Source: Sipunculus nudus
Taxonomy: Eukaryota > Annelida > Sipuncula > Golfingiida > Sipunculidae
Assembly (NCBI GenBank): GCA_026874595.1
Contig: CM049309.1
Location: 52,984,079 to 53,048,078 of the forward strand
Reading direction: 5' to 3'
Length of the DNA stretch: 64,000 nt
This document shows positions 49,468 through 61,000 of this stretch, piece by piece. A model generated the notes under the pieces. It was given only the letters and a program-made list of their open reading frames with translations, did not search any database and had not been told where the DNA came from. Positions within the stretch are counted from its first letter, which is position 1. Each line of letters starts with the position of its first letter. A program made the translations under genes and the position numbers.

Positions 49468-49505
49468 ACAGGGGAGCCGTCTGGGAGCCAAAAGCGCCCA
49501 TAGAG
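49468..49505 (+). repeat. 38-bp direct repeat flanking the tRNA cassette, copy 1
   Basis: Begins acaggggagccgtctggg and ends catagag. Repeated at 49677-49714 with one mismatch, on the other side of the tRNA cassette. The left arm has this block once, so the right arm has been duplicated around the insertion. Confidence 0.88.
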
Positions 49506-49676
49506 GTATAACGTCCCTGGGTGGGCTCGAACCACCAACCTTCCGATTAACAGCCGGACGCGCTAACCGTTGCGCCACAGGGACTACATGCTTTGTGTAC
49601 GTAAGTTTCTTATGTTATCATGAATAGGTACTGTTCCTTGATTTGATTGGCTGATGGAAAGTGTGACGTCACAGAC
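49506..49676 (-). repeat. 171-bp tRNA cassette, copy 2 (inserted in right arm)
   Basis: Same length and orientation as 45295-45465. It interrupts the right arm and is bracketed by 38-bp direct repeats, as expected from an insertion with target duplication or an unequal recombination event. Confidence 0.88.
49512..49584 (-). tRNA. tRNA-Asn (GUU anticodon)
   Basis: A 73-nt cloverleaf with acceptor GTCCCTG/CAGGGAC, GCGC D stem, anticodon stem TCCGG/TCGGA, loop CTGTTAA giving GUU, T arm GGTGG/CCACC with TTCGAGC and discriminator G. Closely resembles animal nuclear tRNA-Asn. All stems pair, so it may be functional. Confidence 0.9.
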
Positions 49677-49714
49677 ACAGGGGAGCCGTCTGGGACCCAA
49701 AAGCGCCCATAGAG
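49677..49714 (+). repeat. 38-bp direct repeat flanking the tRNA cassette, copy 2
   Basis: Second copy, one mismatch from 49468-49505. It continues outward into the rest of the inverted-repeat arm (to about 49,780, then the diverged outer block). Confidence 0.88.
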
Positions 49715-50344
49715 CGCTCTCAACTGATAGTATTATAGAGCCGGCCTGTTTATATAGTAGGGTTGTGGACACATTTAAATCTTTGGTGAAGATATCGTAA
49801 ATGTTACTCGTGGAACGTTGGAGGCATATTTTTCCTAAAATTGTAGCAGGTATTTCGTAAATGTCATGTAGACCGTTGTCCGGCAAAGGGCTATTTTGTT
49901 GTGTTGACCAGTGCTGTATGAGGCAGCGCCCCCTATCGTATATTACCAACACTAATATAACAGTCACTACACATGACGTATTTAATGAACCAGTTTACCT
50001 GATAATTGATCGTATGAAGCATAATTGTTTGCGTTGTGTAGATTGTGGTAAGGTTTTACCCCCTTTATGTGACACAATAGTACGTTTATGTCGTTTCTGT
50101 TTGGTCTGTTTGTGATAGATATTAAGTTTAACCTGCAATGTGCGGGGTTTATATTCCACATAACCTGAATGCGCGCACACACACACACCATGTACACAAA
50201 ACAATAAATGGGGGCATTTGGACGTTGGTGAGAGATGGTAGTGAAACAAATTGTATTTAAAAACATACAGCGTACAACAACACATATAACAGATATATGA
50301 AGAAAAACATAGATGATTCATTTGTCAAAGCACAATATGTGGTT

Positions 50345-50350
50345 TTTATT
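50345..50350 (-). terminator. Minus-strand AATAAA poly(A) signal
   Basis: TTTATT on the plus strand, 57 bp beyond the stop of the minus-strand 513-aa gene at 50407. Confidence 0.55.
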
Positions 50351-50406
50351 GGGAACAACAATTTCCTATACAATGCCTTGTTGTTTATCACACACGTTCC
50401 ATATCA

Positions 50407-51948
50407 TCAAAAAGCATACGTGTATTTTGTATCAAGATCAAGCAAGAAATAGGGAAAATACACGCGGCCGTCTCTCACTTCCACACACGGTACATTAGAA
50501 GCAAACTGTCGCACGCGCCCCAAACGAAAAGACGCTGCCCACGCCGCTGTTCTTGTTAGAACAGAAAACAGGTTTTTCTTCGCGTCCTGTACTGAAACCG
50601 ATCGACACTTGGCCATTTCCAAAGTGGCACAGAATGTGCGCCTCACACGACCCACACCTGTCCCGACGTAGCGGTGGACGTGCCGTGACACGTGTCTGGC
50701 TGTTTTGGTTGACTTAACGATATACAGCCCAATCTTATCTTGTTCCAACATGGCCACGACAAAAAACAGTTGGAAATCATTTATCCGCGTTGGCGTTCCA
50801 TCGAATGCACCAGAGCGGTCGTACATGACTTTATATTCGTCGTAATATTCGTCGTCCTCAGTGTGGTAACATAGGTCCATATCGATGTAATTTTCGACGG
50901 GACACCACAACTGTAGCTTTTCATCGGAAGGAGGGATGAACGTGTTACAATGCGCATGCACCTTATCGGCTGCGTCGCGAGGCCGCCCTGACACGCACAG
51001 ACGGACAGCGTGTGGCAAATTGCACTGGTTGACAGGTGCGTCCAGCAGTGAACCACCGCTCGTGTTGTGACAGCCTATGTACACTCCTGACGGAATGAAG
51101 TTTTCTGTGAAGAGTCCCACTGGGTCCCACTGCTTGCCGAGTTTTTTGGCGTCCTGCATAGCGTCCACGGTGACATCAGCCATGCAATCAGTGATGGTGT
51201 TGACAAAGACAGATGTTTCGTCTTTGAGTCTCCGACTGTGAAGTGCTGCCAGCAGAGACTTCATTGGAACCTGTCGGCCGTAGGACGATTTCCCCTGCAC
51301 CTGATGTAAATAGCCGTCCGTGTCCGGTCCTTCCACGCGTGAAATGAGGGCGTCGCTAGCATCCTGTATCACTTCGCATAATCTCTCGGCGTACGTGAGA
51401 CCCGATTGCTGCACACGTAGTCTGTCCTTCATCTTTGCGTCCGCGTCCAGCAGGTGCAGACGCCGACGTGTGAACATTAACAGCCCAGGGACGAAATGTT
51501 TCGGGTGGGCCACAGTCGGTGCTGAAGAATCGGAAACGTCGACGGGGCCAGGCCCTGTGGTCGCCAGGTGGCTGAGGTCGACATTTATGGGCAATTCTGC
51601 CCCCGCCCTGCCCAAACTTTCCCGGACGGGTTGCGTCTTTAACCTCACTATGTCCGTGTACTCCCCTTTGTACTTTCTGACGTCATGGTCGCCTACGAAC
51701 ACCCCATGGAGGTAAGTCTCTGGAACCCTCGGCAACACGGCTATGGCTTTGCGGCGGATGTGTTCCGGCAGGCTTGTCTCCAGCCGGCGATTCTGTGTCC
51801 GCATGAAGCGGTCCCTGCTCATTTGATCGAACTTGAAAGCCTGTTCCATCACGTGTTGATGGGTCACGGAGGGCAACTTATTTGGGATCCGCAATGGTGA
51901 ACTTTGTCCCTCACATCGTCCCTTGCTGTGACGGGAAAAGGGCGTCAT
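50407..51948 (-). CDS. Hypothetical protein, 513 aa
   Basis: ATG 51948; a TTG codon directly upstream extends the frame by one. Intact frame, soluble-looking, no signal peptide. The N-terminal ~90 residues are basic, a compact region follows, and a short acidic tyrosine-rich patch (EDDEYYDEY near residue 375) lies in the C-terminal third. The family was not recognised. It diverges from the giant tegument-like ORF across only 54 bp, so the two probably share a promoter region and timing. Confidence 0.73.
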   Translation of the reverse strand: MTPFSRHSKGRCEGQSSPLRIPNKLPSVTHQHVMEQAFKFDQMSRDRFMRTQNRRLETSLPEHIRRKAIAVLPRVPETYLHGVFVGDHDVRKYKGEYTDIVRLKTQPVRESLGRAGAELPINVDLSHLATTGPGPVDVSDSSAPTVAHPKHFVPGLLMFTRRRLHLLDADAKMKDRLRVQQSGLTYAERLCEVIQDASDALISRVEGPDTDGYLHQVQGKSSYGRQVPMKSLLAALHSRRLKDETSVFVNTITDCMADVTVDAMQDAKKLGKQWDPVGLFTENFIPSGVYIGCHNTSGGSLLDAPVNQCNLPHAVRLCVSGRPRDAADKVHAHCNTFIPPSDEKLQLWCPVENYIDMDLCYHTEDDEYYDEYKVMYDRSGAFDGTPTRINDFQLFFVVAMLEQDKIGLYIVKSTKTARHVSRHVHRYVGTGVGRVRRTFCATLEMAKCRSVSVQDAKKNLFSVLTRTAAWAASFRLGRVRQFASNVPCVEVRDGRVYFPYFLLDLDTKYTYAF

Positions 51949-52002
51949 CAAACGTCAGTGCAAAACGGACATTGTAGAGGTCAGACAGTTCCAATAATAA
52001 AA
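51949..52002. promoter_or_regulatory. 54-bp bidirectional promoter gap
   Basis: Lies between the ATG of the 513-aa gene (minus) and the ATG of the giant ORF (plus). There is no canonical TATA; 'ccaataataaaaatgg' runs into the plus-strand start. Promoter elements must extend into one or both coding regions. Confidence 0.35.
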
Positions 52003-55000
52003 ATGGCACGGCAAACAGCCGACCCGACACCGATGAGCAGGACGGAATGGGACGAGCAGTTGCAAAAAACGGGATGGACGCGCAAGAACGTCATCAGAGA
52101 CGGAAACAGTTTTTTCCGGGCTGTGGCCATACTAATGAACGGGATGCACGAAGGCCAGCATGGGAGGTTGCGTCAGGTAGTAAGGGATCACACAGGTAAC
52201 AACGAGCTGCAGGAAGGGGTTGAACCCGGAAACGACGCGGTGCGGGCGATATCACATAAGTACGATTGCCATGTAAATGTCCTGCGGACGACAGGTGACA
52301 TCCGCCTTCTGACATCATTAGCACGTAGCAGGAAACCTTCAATAACTCTCGTACACACCGAAGGAGGGTACGACGTTTTAATACCGACATCTGAACAAGC
52401 AAAAGTACAACCACAGTCCGGTTCTCCTCCTCGTGCCATAGATATGTACGCGGATGAGGCATCCTCTTTACTCGAGGATCTTGACAAAGAATGGGCGAGG
52501 ATCATGCACCGCATGCAGACAAGTGCCAGCACCAGACAAGAGCGTAGCGGCGGATTGGACGAAAGACCGATAACAGGGCCGTTGCGGGAAGAACAGCACC
52601 GGCGGCACCTGCCTTCAATCAGTGCAAATGCCGCTGGTGGGAGCGCAGATCAAATGTGTACGGATGAACATGTGACGGCGGGTGGTGAAAGCGGAGAGGC
52701 GATGAGTACGGAGGAAACAGCGGATAAAACAGAAATACGAAAACGGCGGATGACATCAACAGCAAGTAGAACAAACGCTCCAAGCCGTCCACAGTCGGGC
52801 AGTGTGACAGACGACCAACCGGTCTCAGGCAGTAAATCGAAAAGAAAGAAGTGTACTAAGCCCAAAACACCCGCACAGGCACCCCAAATGGACACCACGA
52901 CTACGTCAGAAACGCAAACCCATAGTGATCCCGCACCTGAGACACGAGACGCAACGACCCAGGAGGCTGTCCAAAAAGGCCCCGAACCCGACCCCCAGGT
53001 ATTATTCAATGAAGTTAAAAATATGCATGCTGAACTACAACCAGCCTGGTCACCGATTAAAAGTATCCGTGCTGTATCGCCACCAGCCATGTCACAGATT
53101 AATGACGAAACCGATAGGAACGTAGACGACGATAATGCCGCCCAACAATTGCTGGGTCAGCTTACAATGCTGGGTGCTCAGATTCCAGCCTCGTCATCAA
53201 ACCAAGACGAAACCGATTTCGATATGATGACAGGTGAAATGTCACTGGCCGCAACAGAACTCGCCAGACTACAAGTCGCAGAAGCTGAAACAGAACGCGC
53301 CATTCGAGAAGCCGCACAAGCTACAGCAGAACGGGCCAAACTAGAAGCCGCAATTGCTGCTGCAGAAATCGAACTGCGGCAGTCGGAAGCGGGGGTACAA
53401 CAGGTAGCGGATGGTGTCTACCAACAGGGCGGAACGGGGCAGCCCAATCGTGTGCCAGGTGACACAGCCGACGACACACGGGAATTGACACTGCCCACAG
53501 AAACGGCTGATCACATAGGACATCAAAACGTGTACTGTGCGGAACAGTGCGAAGGTGGTATAGATCTGAACGATATTTTATCTGAACTGTTTGGCGATGG
53601 ACAATCAAATGACCAAGGCGTTCAGACACAACCTGCTGACCAGGGCGCGTCCGGGTCTGTACACTATCAACATCCTTTCACAGAGGATACCACGTTCAGT
53701 CTTCCTTCATTTGACGGGGAGGACGACCGCAAACAGCAGGATGACCCTGTGAGAAAGACCCCCTCAGACACGTCCAACGTGTCTTCATCAACCGGGGTCA
53801 ACACACAGCAACGGCTTGTAACAGGTTCGAGCATCGGCCAAGAAGCCAGAGGTGAAGAGGGACAACTGAGTAAATCTGATACGGACGAAACCGAAAGTGC
53901 CGTCGCCACCATCATCGCCGCCCTAGAGCATGACGAGCGGCATGAAGAGAAAAAGGTTAAAGGTGACACAGTAAATGGGTTTGTTCCCTGCCCCGCAACT
54001 GCCGATGGCGGGGGCACATCACATCACATTGAACAACATGAAACCGACGAACAAGAAAGTATACAAGAAGGGAAGGCACACAGCACAGATACAACTGTTA
54101 CCCAAGACCCTCCATTTCACAGCGATACAGCACAGGGAACGCCCATGCGGCAGGGCCAAGAGGACATCCTGCAGATGGCAATGAACCAATGTGACATATT
54201 TAGCGCTTCAGACATCTGTCCCGATAACGTACCCACTGCGCCCTCTGTCACTGATCTGGGGGAAAACGCAGGGGCTCAACACGTCGCGCCTTCTGTCTCT
54301 GCCGTCCCAGGGGATACTGCTGACAAAGATATTCCTTCTGAACATCCGCAACATGTGGGGGAGAATGAGGCACCGGAACAAGATGCAAATCAACATTTAA
54401 GGACGGTAGGAGAAACAGCCACGCCTGTTGCCCATACAGGTGGTGCGGAGGCGGCTCGCCGTATCGCAGACGGCTCTCCAGACACGGGTGCGTGCAAAAA
54501 AGAAACGCGTGGGCGAAAGGGCCATAAGAGTGTTTTGAAACCATCAAACCAGCATTCTACCGCCGACAAGCAAAAGGAAGCTCTGAGGAAGACAGCGCGA
54601 CGTCTTAAACGCAACTCGGTACGGCTCAGTACCAAAATACTACAACCTCGTGTCATACACCCCACACCAGTTCCTGACTTTCCCAAGCGGAGACCAAGGC
54701 GCCAGCTACGCGTTGCGCACGTTGACCACCCGTACTCGAAACCTCCTGGGTCGGAAGACGAGCAAAAGTGCATACGCAAAAAGCGGCAAGGACAACGGCG
54801 CAGAGCATCTAGTGCGCAGAACGATCGGCCATGTCAGTTATCATCCCGGCCCGCTGATGACACAGTTACGACGCCCTCGGGCTCGGAAAAGGCAGGCGAA
54901 CGACCGACCGCGGAAGACACCGCCGGACATGCAAAAAACGCAGAACAAACAACACATGAAGAAAATACGAGCGGCGCGAGGGGCGAGTCGGTCCAGATGG

Positions 55001-58000
55001 ACACAACAGCCTGTGAGCAGAGGGAAACCAGCGCGGAAGAGTGTGGAGAAATGGAAGGTGACGATAGCGCCCCTTCCATGTCTGGAGACTATCCGACACG
55101 TGTTCTGTTGTGTGATACGTTCGAAGACATAAAAACTCGGGAGTACTTCCAACTGGACAAAGGCGGTATGTATAGTGTAGATATGACTCTTTGTCGTCCG
55201 CAGACCCCAAACCCCAGCGCGGACCACGCTTCCCTCCTAGCACCGCGGGTGAGAGATTCACACACGGTCACAGGTGCGCCGTTTATGCAAACAGAAGAAA
55301 CACAGGACGGACAGGAACAAGATGACGCGAGTTCTGTTTCACTTACAGAAAGAATACAGAATATGCCTGCCACGTTCGAGCAGAGCATGGACGACAGCGA
55401 TGCGTCTGATGACACGTTGGAACAGCATATGGACGAGAGTAGCGAATGTGAGGGAAACGTGCCTATTAGTGTAACTACCATGGATGAGTCGGACGGCACG
55501 GTGGAAGACGAGGGAGGCGTGAACGACGCACGGCGTGTCCCTGTCAATACACAAGGAAAGACTGTCGCGTCACGCGGTGACCGCCCATGTGATACGGAGA
55601 CCGCCAACGAAGGCAGAGGATCTGACAAACAGAGAGATATGCCTCGCAGCGACCGCCCGGACGAAACACGATCGAGTTCAGGCGGACCTCCCCGGCACGC
55701 GTCACAGAAAGATACAACGGGAAAAGATGCATCAAACACAGACGCGTGTTATATACCACCTGGACACCCGGTGATCACGAAGTGCGTGACGGGGTCATTT
55801 CACCAGGGGGACCACCAACATTTTCTTTCGTTCTCAGTCGGAAAACAGTGTGTTCCCAACTGCGCAGTGGCTTTGATCCGGTGCAGCATTGAGGACCCGG
55901 AGACTTGGACAACCTCCACATTAGACGACATTTTAGACGCCGGCGACCAGCTTTACTACAGCATTAAAGGGTACCCTGTGGAAGACGCGGGATACGTTTG
56001 TTTGGACGAGTTGCTGGAAACGATTGACTGCTTCTCGCGTTCTTTCTCTGTGGTATCGTACATGTACCGGAGCGACCTAATTAACAGAAATGATTTCCGT
56101 AACACTTACAGAACGTTACGGATGGCTCTGTGTGACGACAAGGGGTACTTATCATCGATCCTGATACTCCAAGACTGCGCAATCGCTGTCATGCAAAAAG
56201 GTAGCAAATATTACGTCTTCGATTCGCACAGTCGGGACATGCGCGGGAAGGTCACACCAACGGGCACATCTGTGCTTTTGGGATTTGACATTCTTGCAGA
56301 GGCTATTAAGCATATAACAAATCTCGCGTACACGCTGAAAGTAAACGGATACGAAAGCAGATTGTACAGTATAACTGAGAACCGAGTGGACGCACCTGTC
56401 CGAGAGCAAACGGACCCTGTTGCCCCCGTCCACAGCACGCCGCGGGCGGACACGCCAGTTGATACGCAGCAGTCGGACCGGGTGGACGAAACGAGAGAAG
56501 AGGACGTCGCCTCAGCCTGTAACACAGGAGCTGACGAGAAAATGGAAGAGCAGGATGTGGCGGCATCCGAGCAACATTCGGGTCAGTCCGGTGCGGAAGA
56601 AATGGAAGATGTGCAAGGTGACATCACCCGTGAGGAAACGACAGAAGGGGACGTCGCCACAAGACCTGCTCAGGAGCAGCCCGATGACGGGGCAGGCCAA
56701 CCAAACCCCGCCTCCGCCTGTAACACAGGGGCTGAAGCGGATATGGAAGAGCAGGATGTGGCGGCATACGAGCAACATTCGGGTCCATCCGAGACGGAAG
56801 AAATGGAAGATGTGCAGGGTGACATCACCCGTGATGAACAGACCCCTCCGCGATCAGGCGAAGGCGACCCAGGAGTCGACGATCTGAACACATCGACCCG
56901 CAAGAAGCTCCATATCAAAAGTCAACCCGGAAAAGCTTCAAACAACAGAGGTCGCCCCTCAAAAGGCGTGACGCACGGAAAGATGGACGAACATGCTGCG
57001 TCGTTGGTCAAACGGTATGAAGAGGCAGTCAAAGTATACAACGAACGTAGAGACACACTTGCACATTTCTGTGCAATTTGCACGTCCAAAGTGGTTGGAA
57101 ATATCGAGGAGGTAGAGGAAATGAAGCAGAAACTGACAATGTTGAAGACGAAAGCACTGCGAGCGCGTACGAATATCCCGTCATTACAGGGCGTCGATAT
57201 ACCCCTGATTGTGAAAAAGAAAGTAGAGCGTAAGCACAAGATAAACATAATGCCTAACACAGCGAAGGCTACAAAGGCTTTAGACAAGGCAGAAACAGAA
57301 GCAGCCAAAAGGGAAAAGAAAGAAAATGATCAAACAATCGCAGACATGCGGGCAGGCCTTTTGAACGAATTGCGAGACCCCAGTGTCACGTACGATGACG
57401 TGAAACGAAACGAGTCGAAATACCAGCACGTCCTGCCAATAACGCCCGCAGAAGAAAAAGACGCTAAGAGTACCGTCGAAGCATGGATGACGAACATGGC
57501 CGATTACATCGAATATGCCCTGATCCACATCGAAAAAAAAGCAGAAGAGTCACCGTCCATGTTGGCCGAGCCACCCCGTGGAGTGCCCGGGATTTTCTGG
57601 TTACACAAAGAAACGGATACACAAGTTGCGACGGGCAGAGCGCTGTTGGAAATGTACAGGGTGCTGCGCGCCAGCGCCGTCGACCATAACAAAACGCTGA
57701 TAGACATGGTGGATCAACTGAAAGCATGGCTCGAGAATGCTTCTTTGCAATGTGTACATGATAAGATCCGCGCGTGCCTCGAGACATGGTACGAACTGGA
57801 CGCTTCTGTTCTCGACGAACGAGTCGATGCAATGCTCGGTCAGATTATGCCCCAATTACGTCTGATGAGGCTCCGTATCAGAAGCGGGACCAGTGGTGAC
57901 GATGAAAAAAGTTTACGACGCATGAAGATAAAGATCACATGTATGCAGGACGACTTGCGGGAACTACTCAGAAGCGTTTATGAATCTGCAGCACAGTACA

Positions 58001-61000
58001 GGGCGACCTCTAAAAAAAATGGACAATGGCATAACACGTTGACAGAAACGGAGAAAAAGCTGCAGAGAGAGTTGAAACAAATTGAGCAGGACATAGCTGC
58101 TGTGAGCGCACGGGTAGTGTCACTACCACAGCTCCGCAAGTCGCACCGGAGGAGAATGAATGTCCCTTTAACGCCGCTGACCGAAACTGAACCAATAGAG
58201 GGCCCTCCTTCAGCGCCCGAAACGGCATCAGTGAGAGAAAACCCGTCCGACGAAGTGAATAACGACCGTCACGAGAACGATCCTTTGACGCGGGACGAAG
58301 CCCGTCGCATATTGACGGAAAAGAATACACCAATGCAGGTGCGCATCGCTACCATTGCTCAGAGGTGCCCGGAGGTGAAAAAATGGAACACGCGGGTAAG
58401 CAAAGCCAAGGACGATTACGCCTCTCATAAGCGCCACCTCGAGGAAATTATTAAACGTTGCATGGGTACTGAGTGCTCTTCGTGCACAGAAGCAGCATCG
58501 TTTATACAAACGATCGACGAGCTGGAGGGTGATGGGCAATCCCTGCGACGCACAACCAAAAATGTTCTTATGAAAGACCATGGCATCCCCGCAGAGATAT
58601 GGGATGAATTGCGGGTCATCGCAGAGGTGTATGCGATCCCCGACCTGCCGGACACAGAGAAAGTGAGAACGAAACTGCGGGCACAGTTGGAGAAACTGAG
58701 TAAACAGGAAAAGGACGCAGAGAGAAAACAACTGCTGCAGCTCGTGAAAAGCGGTCAACTGGAATACGCGAGAGCCAGAAACGTCGTACAATCTCTTCTG
58801 CCTCTGCAAAAGGACGATGTATCGTTTGGGAAACAGGCGGTGGAAGTGTGGGTCAATAACGTGGTCAAAGACGTCGAAATTGCATTGTCTGACTATGAGC
58901 AATCGTGTCCACCTGGATGCGATGCTCCGCCTGAAAAACTACCGTGTTACATCTGTCTACTTGAGAAACCTGACAGTACCGGCGCTGAGCTGCAGGAGTT
59001 GCTCGGAGTTTGCAAGGACGTTTATAATGCCTCTCACAACGATTCCCGCGAGGACAAGCTGAACAGGTTGATCGCCTGGGCTCGTCAGCCCGGCACCAAA
59101 CCTATTCTGAAAGGGTTGCGCTGCTGTTTCAAAAACGTGTGGAACGCCGAAAGCGAGGAATTGGAAAAGCAGATAAATGAACACGTAAGTCGAGTAGATG
59201 AGATGTTCAGAAACGTAGACGCGTCGTACACGTCGGACGAATGCAACCGTAAGAATGTCACTCTCCTGGAAGAACACATTGAAAAGGTGAGCCAGGTGAA
59301 GAAATCACTTTCGTGGTGTGAGGATAAAGCCGCAGCATGGCTTCAAAAGTTAGGTGGGAATCAGGACCAGCCGTTCGACGTAAAAGGATGTCGTTCGGAC
59401 GGCTTGAAGAAGATACTACAGTTACTGAATGCAAAGAACGATAAGGCAAACGCGCTCATAGGAAAGTTGCAAGGCTGGAAAACAGCCGAGCATGTACAGG
59501 CACAAACCGCAAGCAGTCCTGGGCAGTCCTCTACCGTTCGGGGCACAGGTGATGACGAATTGATAGCCAGAACACACGCGGCGCAAACTGCTGCGGCAGA
59601 AACGGCTGCAGCAGAAACGGCATGGTTGAAAGAAGTGCTGGTCGCCACTGAACAATACAACACCTCAACGGAAAAGACACGTGCATGGATCCAGGCATGC
59701 AAGACGTTTCAATTTGAAAATACACGTGATATCGATATGTACAAGAAGGAACTCGATCAGCAGGTGGGAGTACTCGATATACACAACAGCACCTTGGACA
59801 AACTCAGACGCGGTAACTGCGTGGTAGACGGAACGCTGGTCGCCAGCAAGGACACTACTTTTTGGGGAAATAAGGAGAAGGAGCAGATCCGTTTTAAAAA
59901 AACCGAACCAATCACACGCACACAGATAGAGGAGGCCAAGAGGGTCATGCAGACTAAAAGAAAAGAACTGGAAGCTAAAGAAAAACGCCAGAGGCGCGAG
60001 GAAATCGTCAGAGATCTCACTGCAAGTGGCACTCTCACAGACGTGACAAGCAACCTGGCACAATACATGGACACGATCTATCCGCTCACTAAAGAAGAGG
60101 TTACGGATCTCTGCTTGCACTGTTCACATTGGACAGACCGTTTGACAGAAGACGTAGAGCGGTTGGCACACGCGTACACAAGCGGACTAGACGACGGTGC
60201 CTCACAGGATGCTCCACGTTGTATCGCGGATGAAGTCCCGGCCGTTTTCGGATTGCTTGAACACATGTGCTCGGACAACTCAGACAAGAAACAGCAATAT
60301 CAACGGAAACGTAAAGAAGCCGAAACTTTACTTGAAATCTATCAAAACCTTCGGGCAGAGCAGTGCGCGCGTGACACAGACAACGCCAGCCGCATTCAAT
60401 TTCTCACAGAACGGGCTTGGAGAGAAACCACCCCGAAGAGGACCAGCAACGTATTGCTCCATTGCATCATTCAGGTTATCAACGAGTGGACGGATCAGAC
60501 CGTGCGAGATTGCACGGAAACCGTACGAGGTTCGGCGTCTGCCATACAGGCCAGTTCAGAGGATATCGAAAGTTTTTCTAAGGACGGCATGCATCATCTC
60601 ATTACCACGTGGGACAAAACCGGACTGGACCAAGCGAACAACCAACTGCGCGACTCACAAAAACGACTGAATGACACGCTAAACGCCCTGACGGCAGCAA
60701 AAGCAGCGGCGGGTACCCATTGGAACAAAGGAGACGGTTGTTTCGCGAAAAAACTGAATGCAGCGGACAAAAGCATCAATGCAGCCATACACCAGATTCA
60801 GCTGCTGAATGTGCGTGCGGAACACCTAAGACAAAAAAACGACATGGATAACAAACACACCGGGTCCGAACACGGCGAACCTGCAGACCATGTTACCGAG
60901 GCTTATAATAAATTGCTGACCACCGGTTTATCTGAAAAAGCAAATCTGCCCGACACCATACTACAACACGTGAACAGATGTGGGCCAACAAATGAGGTTA

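Larger units (their letters stand above)
48086..49911 (-). repeat. Large inverted repeat, right arm
   Basis: Reverse complement of the left arm, longer by about 210 bp. The excess is explained by the insertion of the second tRNA cassette together with a 38-bp duplicated target (49506-49714). The arms are imperfect, with scattered substitutions and different poly-C/poly-G lengths, and the outermost ~130 bp are the most diverged. Confidence 0.8.

Noticed and set aside
52003..52400. Active OTU deubiquitinase
   Set aside because: Both the nucleophile Cys and the expected His positions are substituted (Ser and Gly), so activity should not be claimed for this domain.
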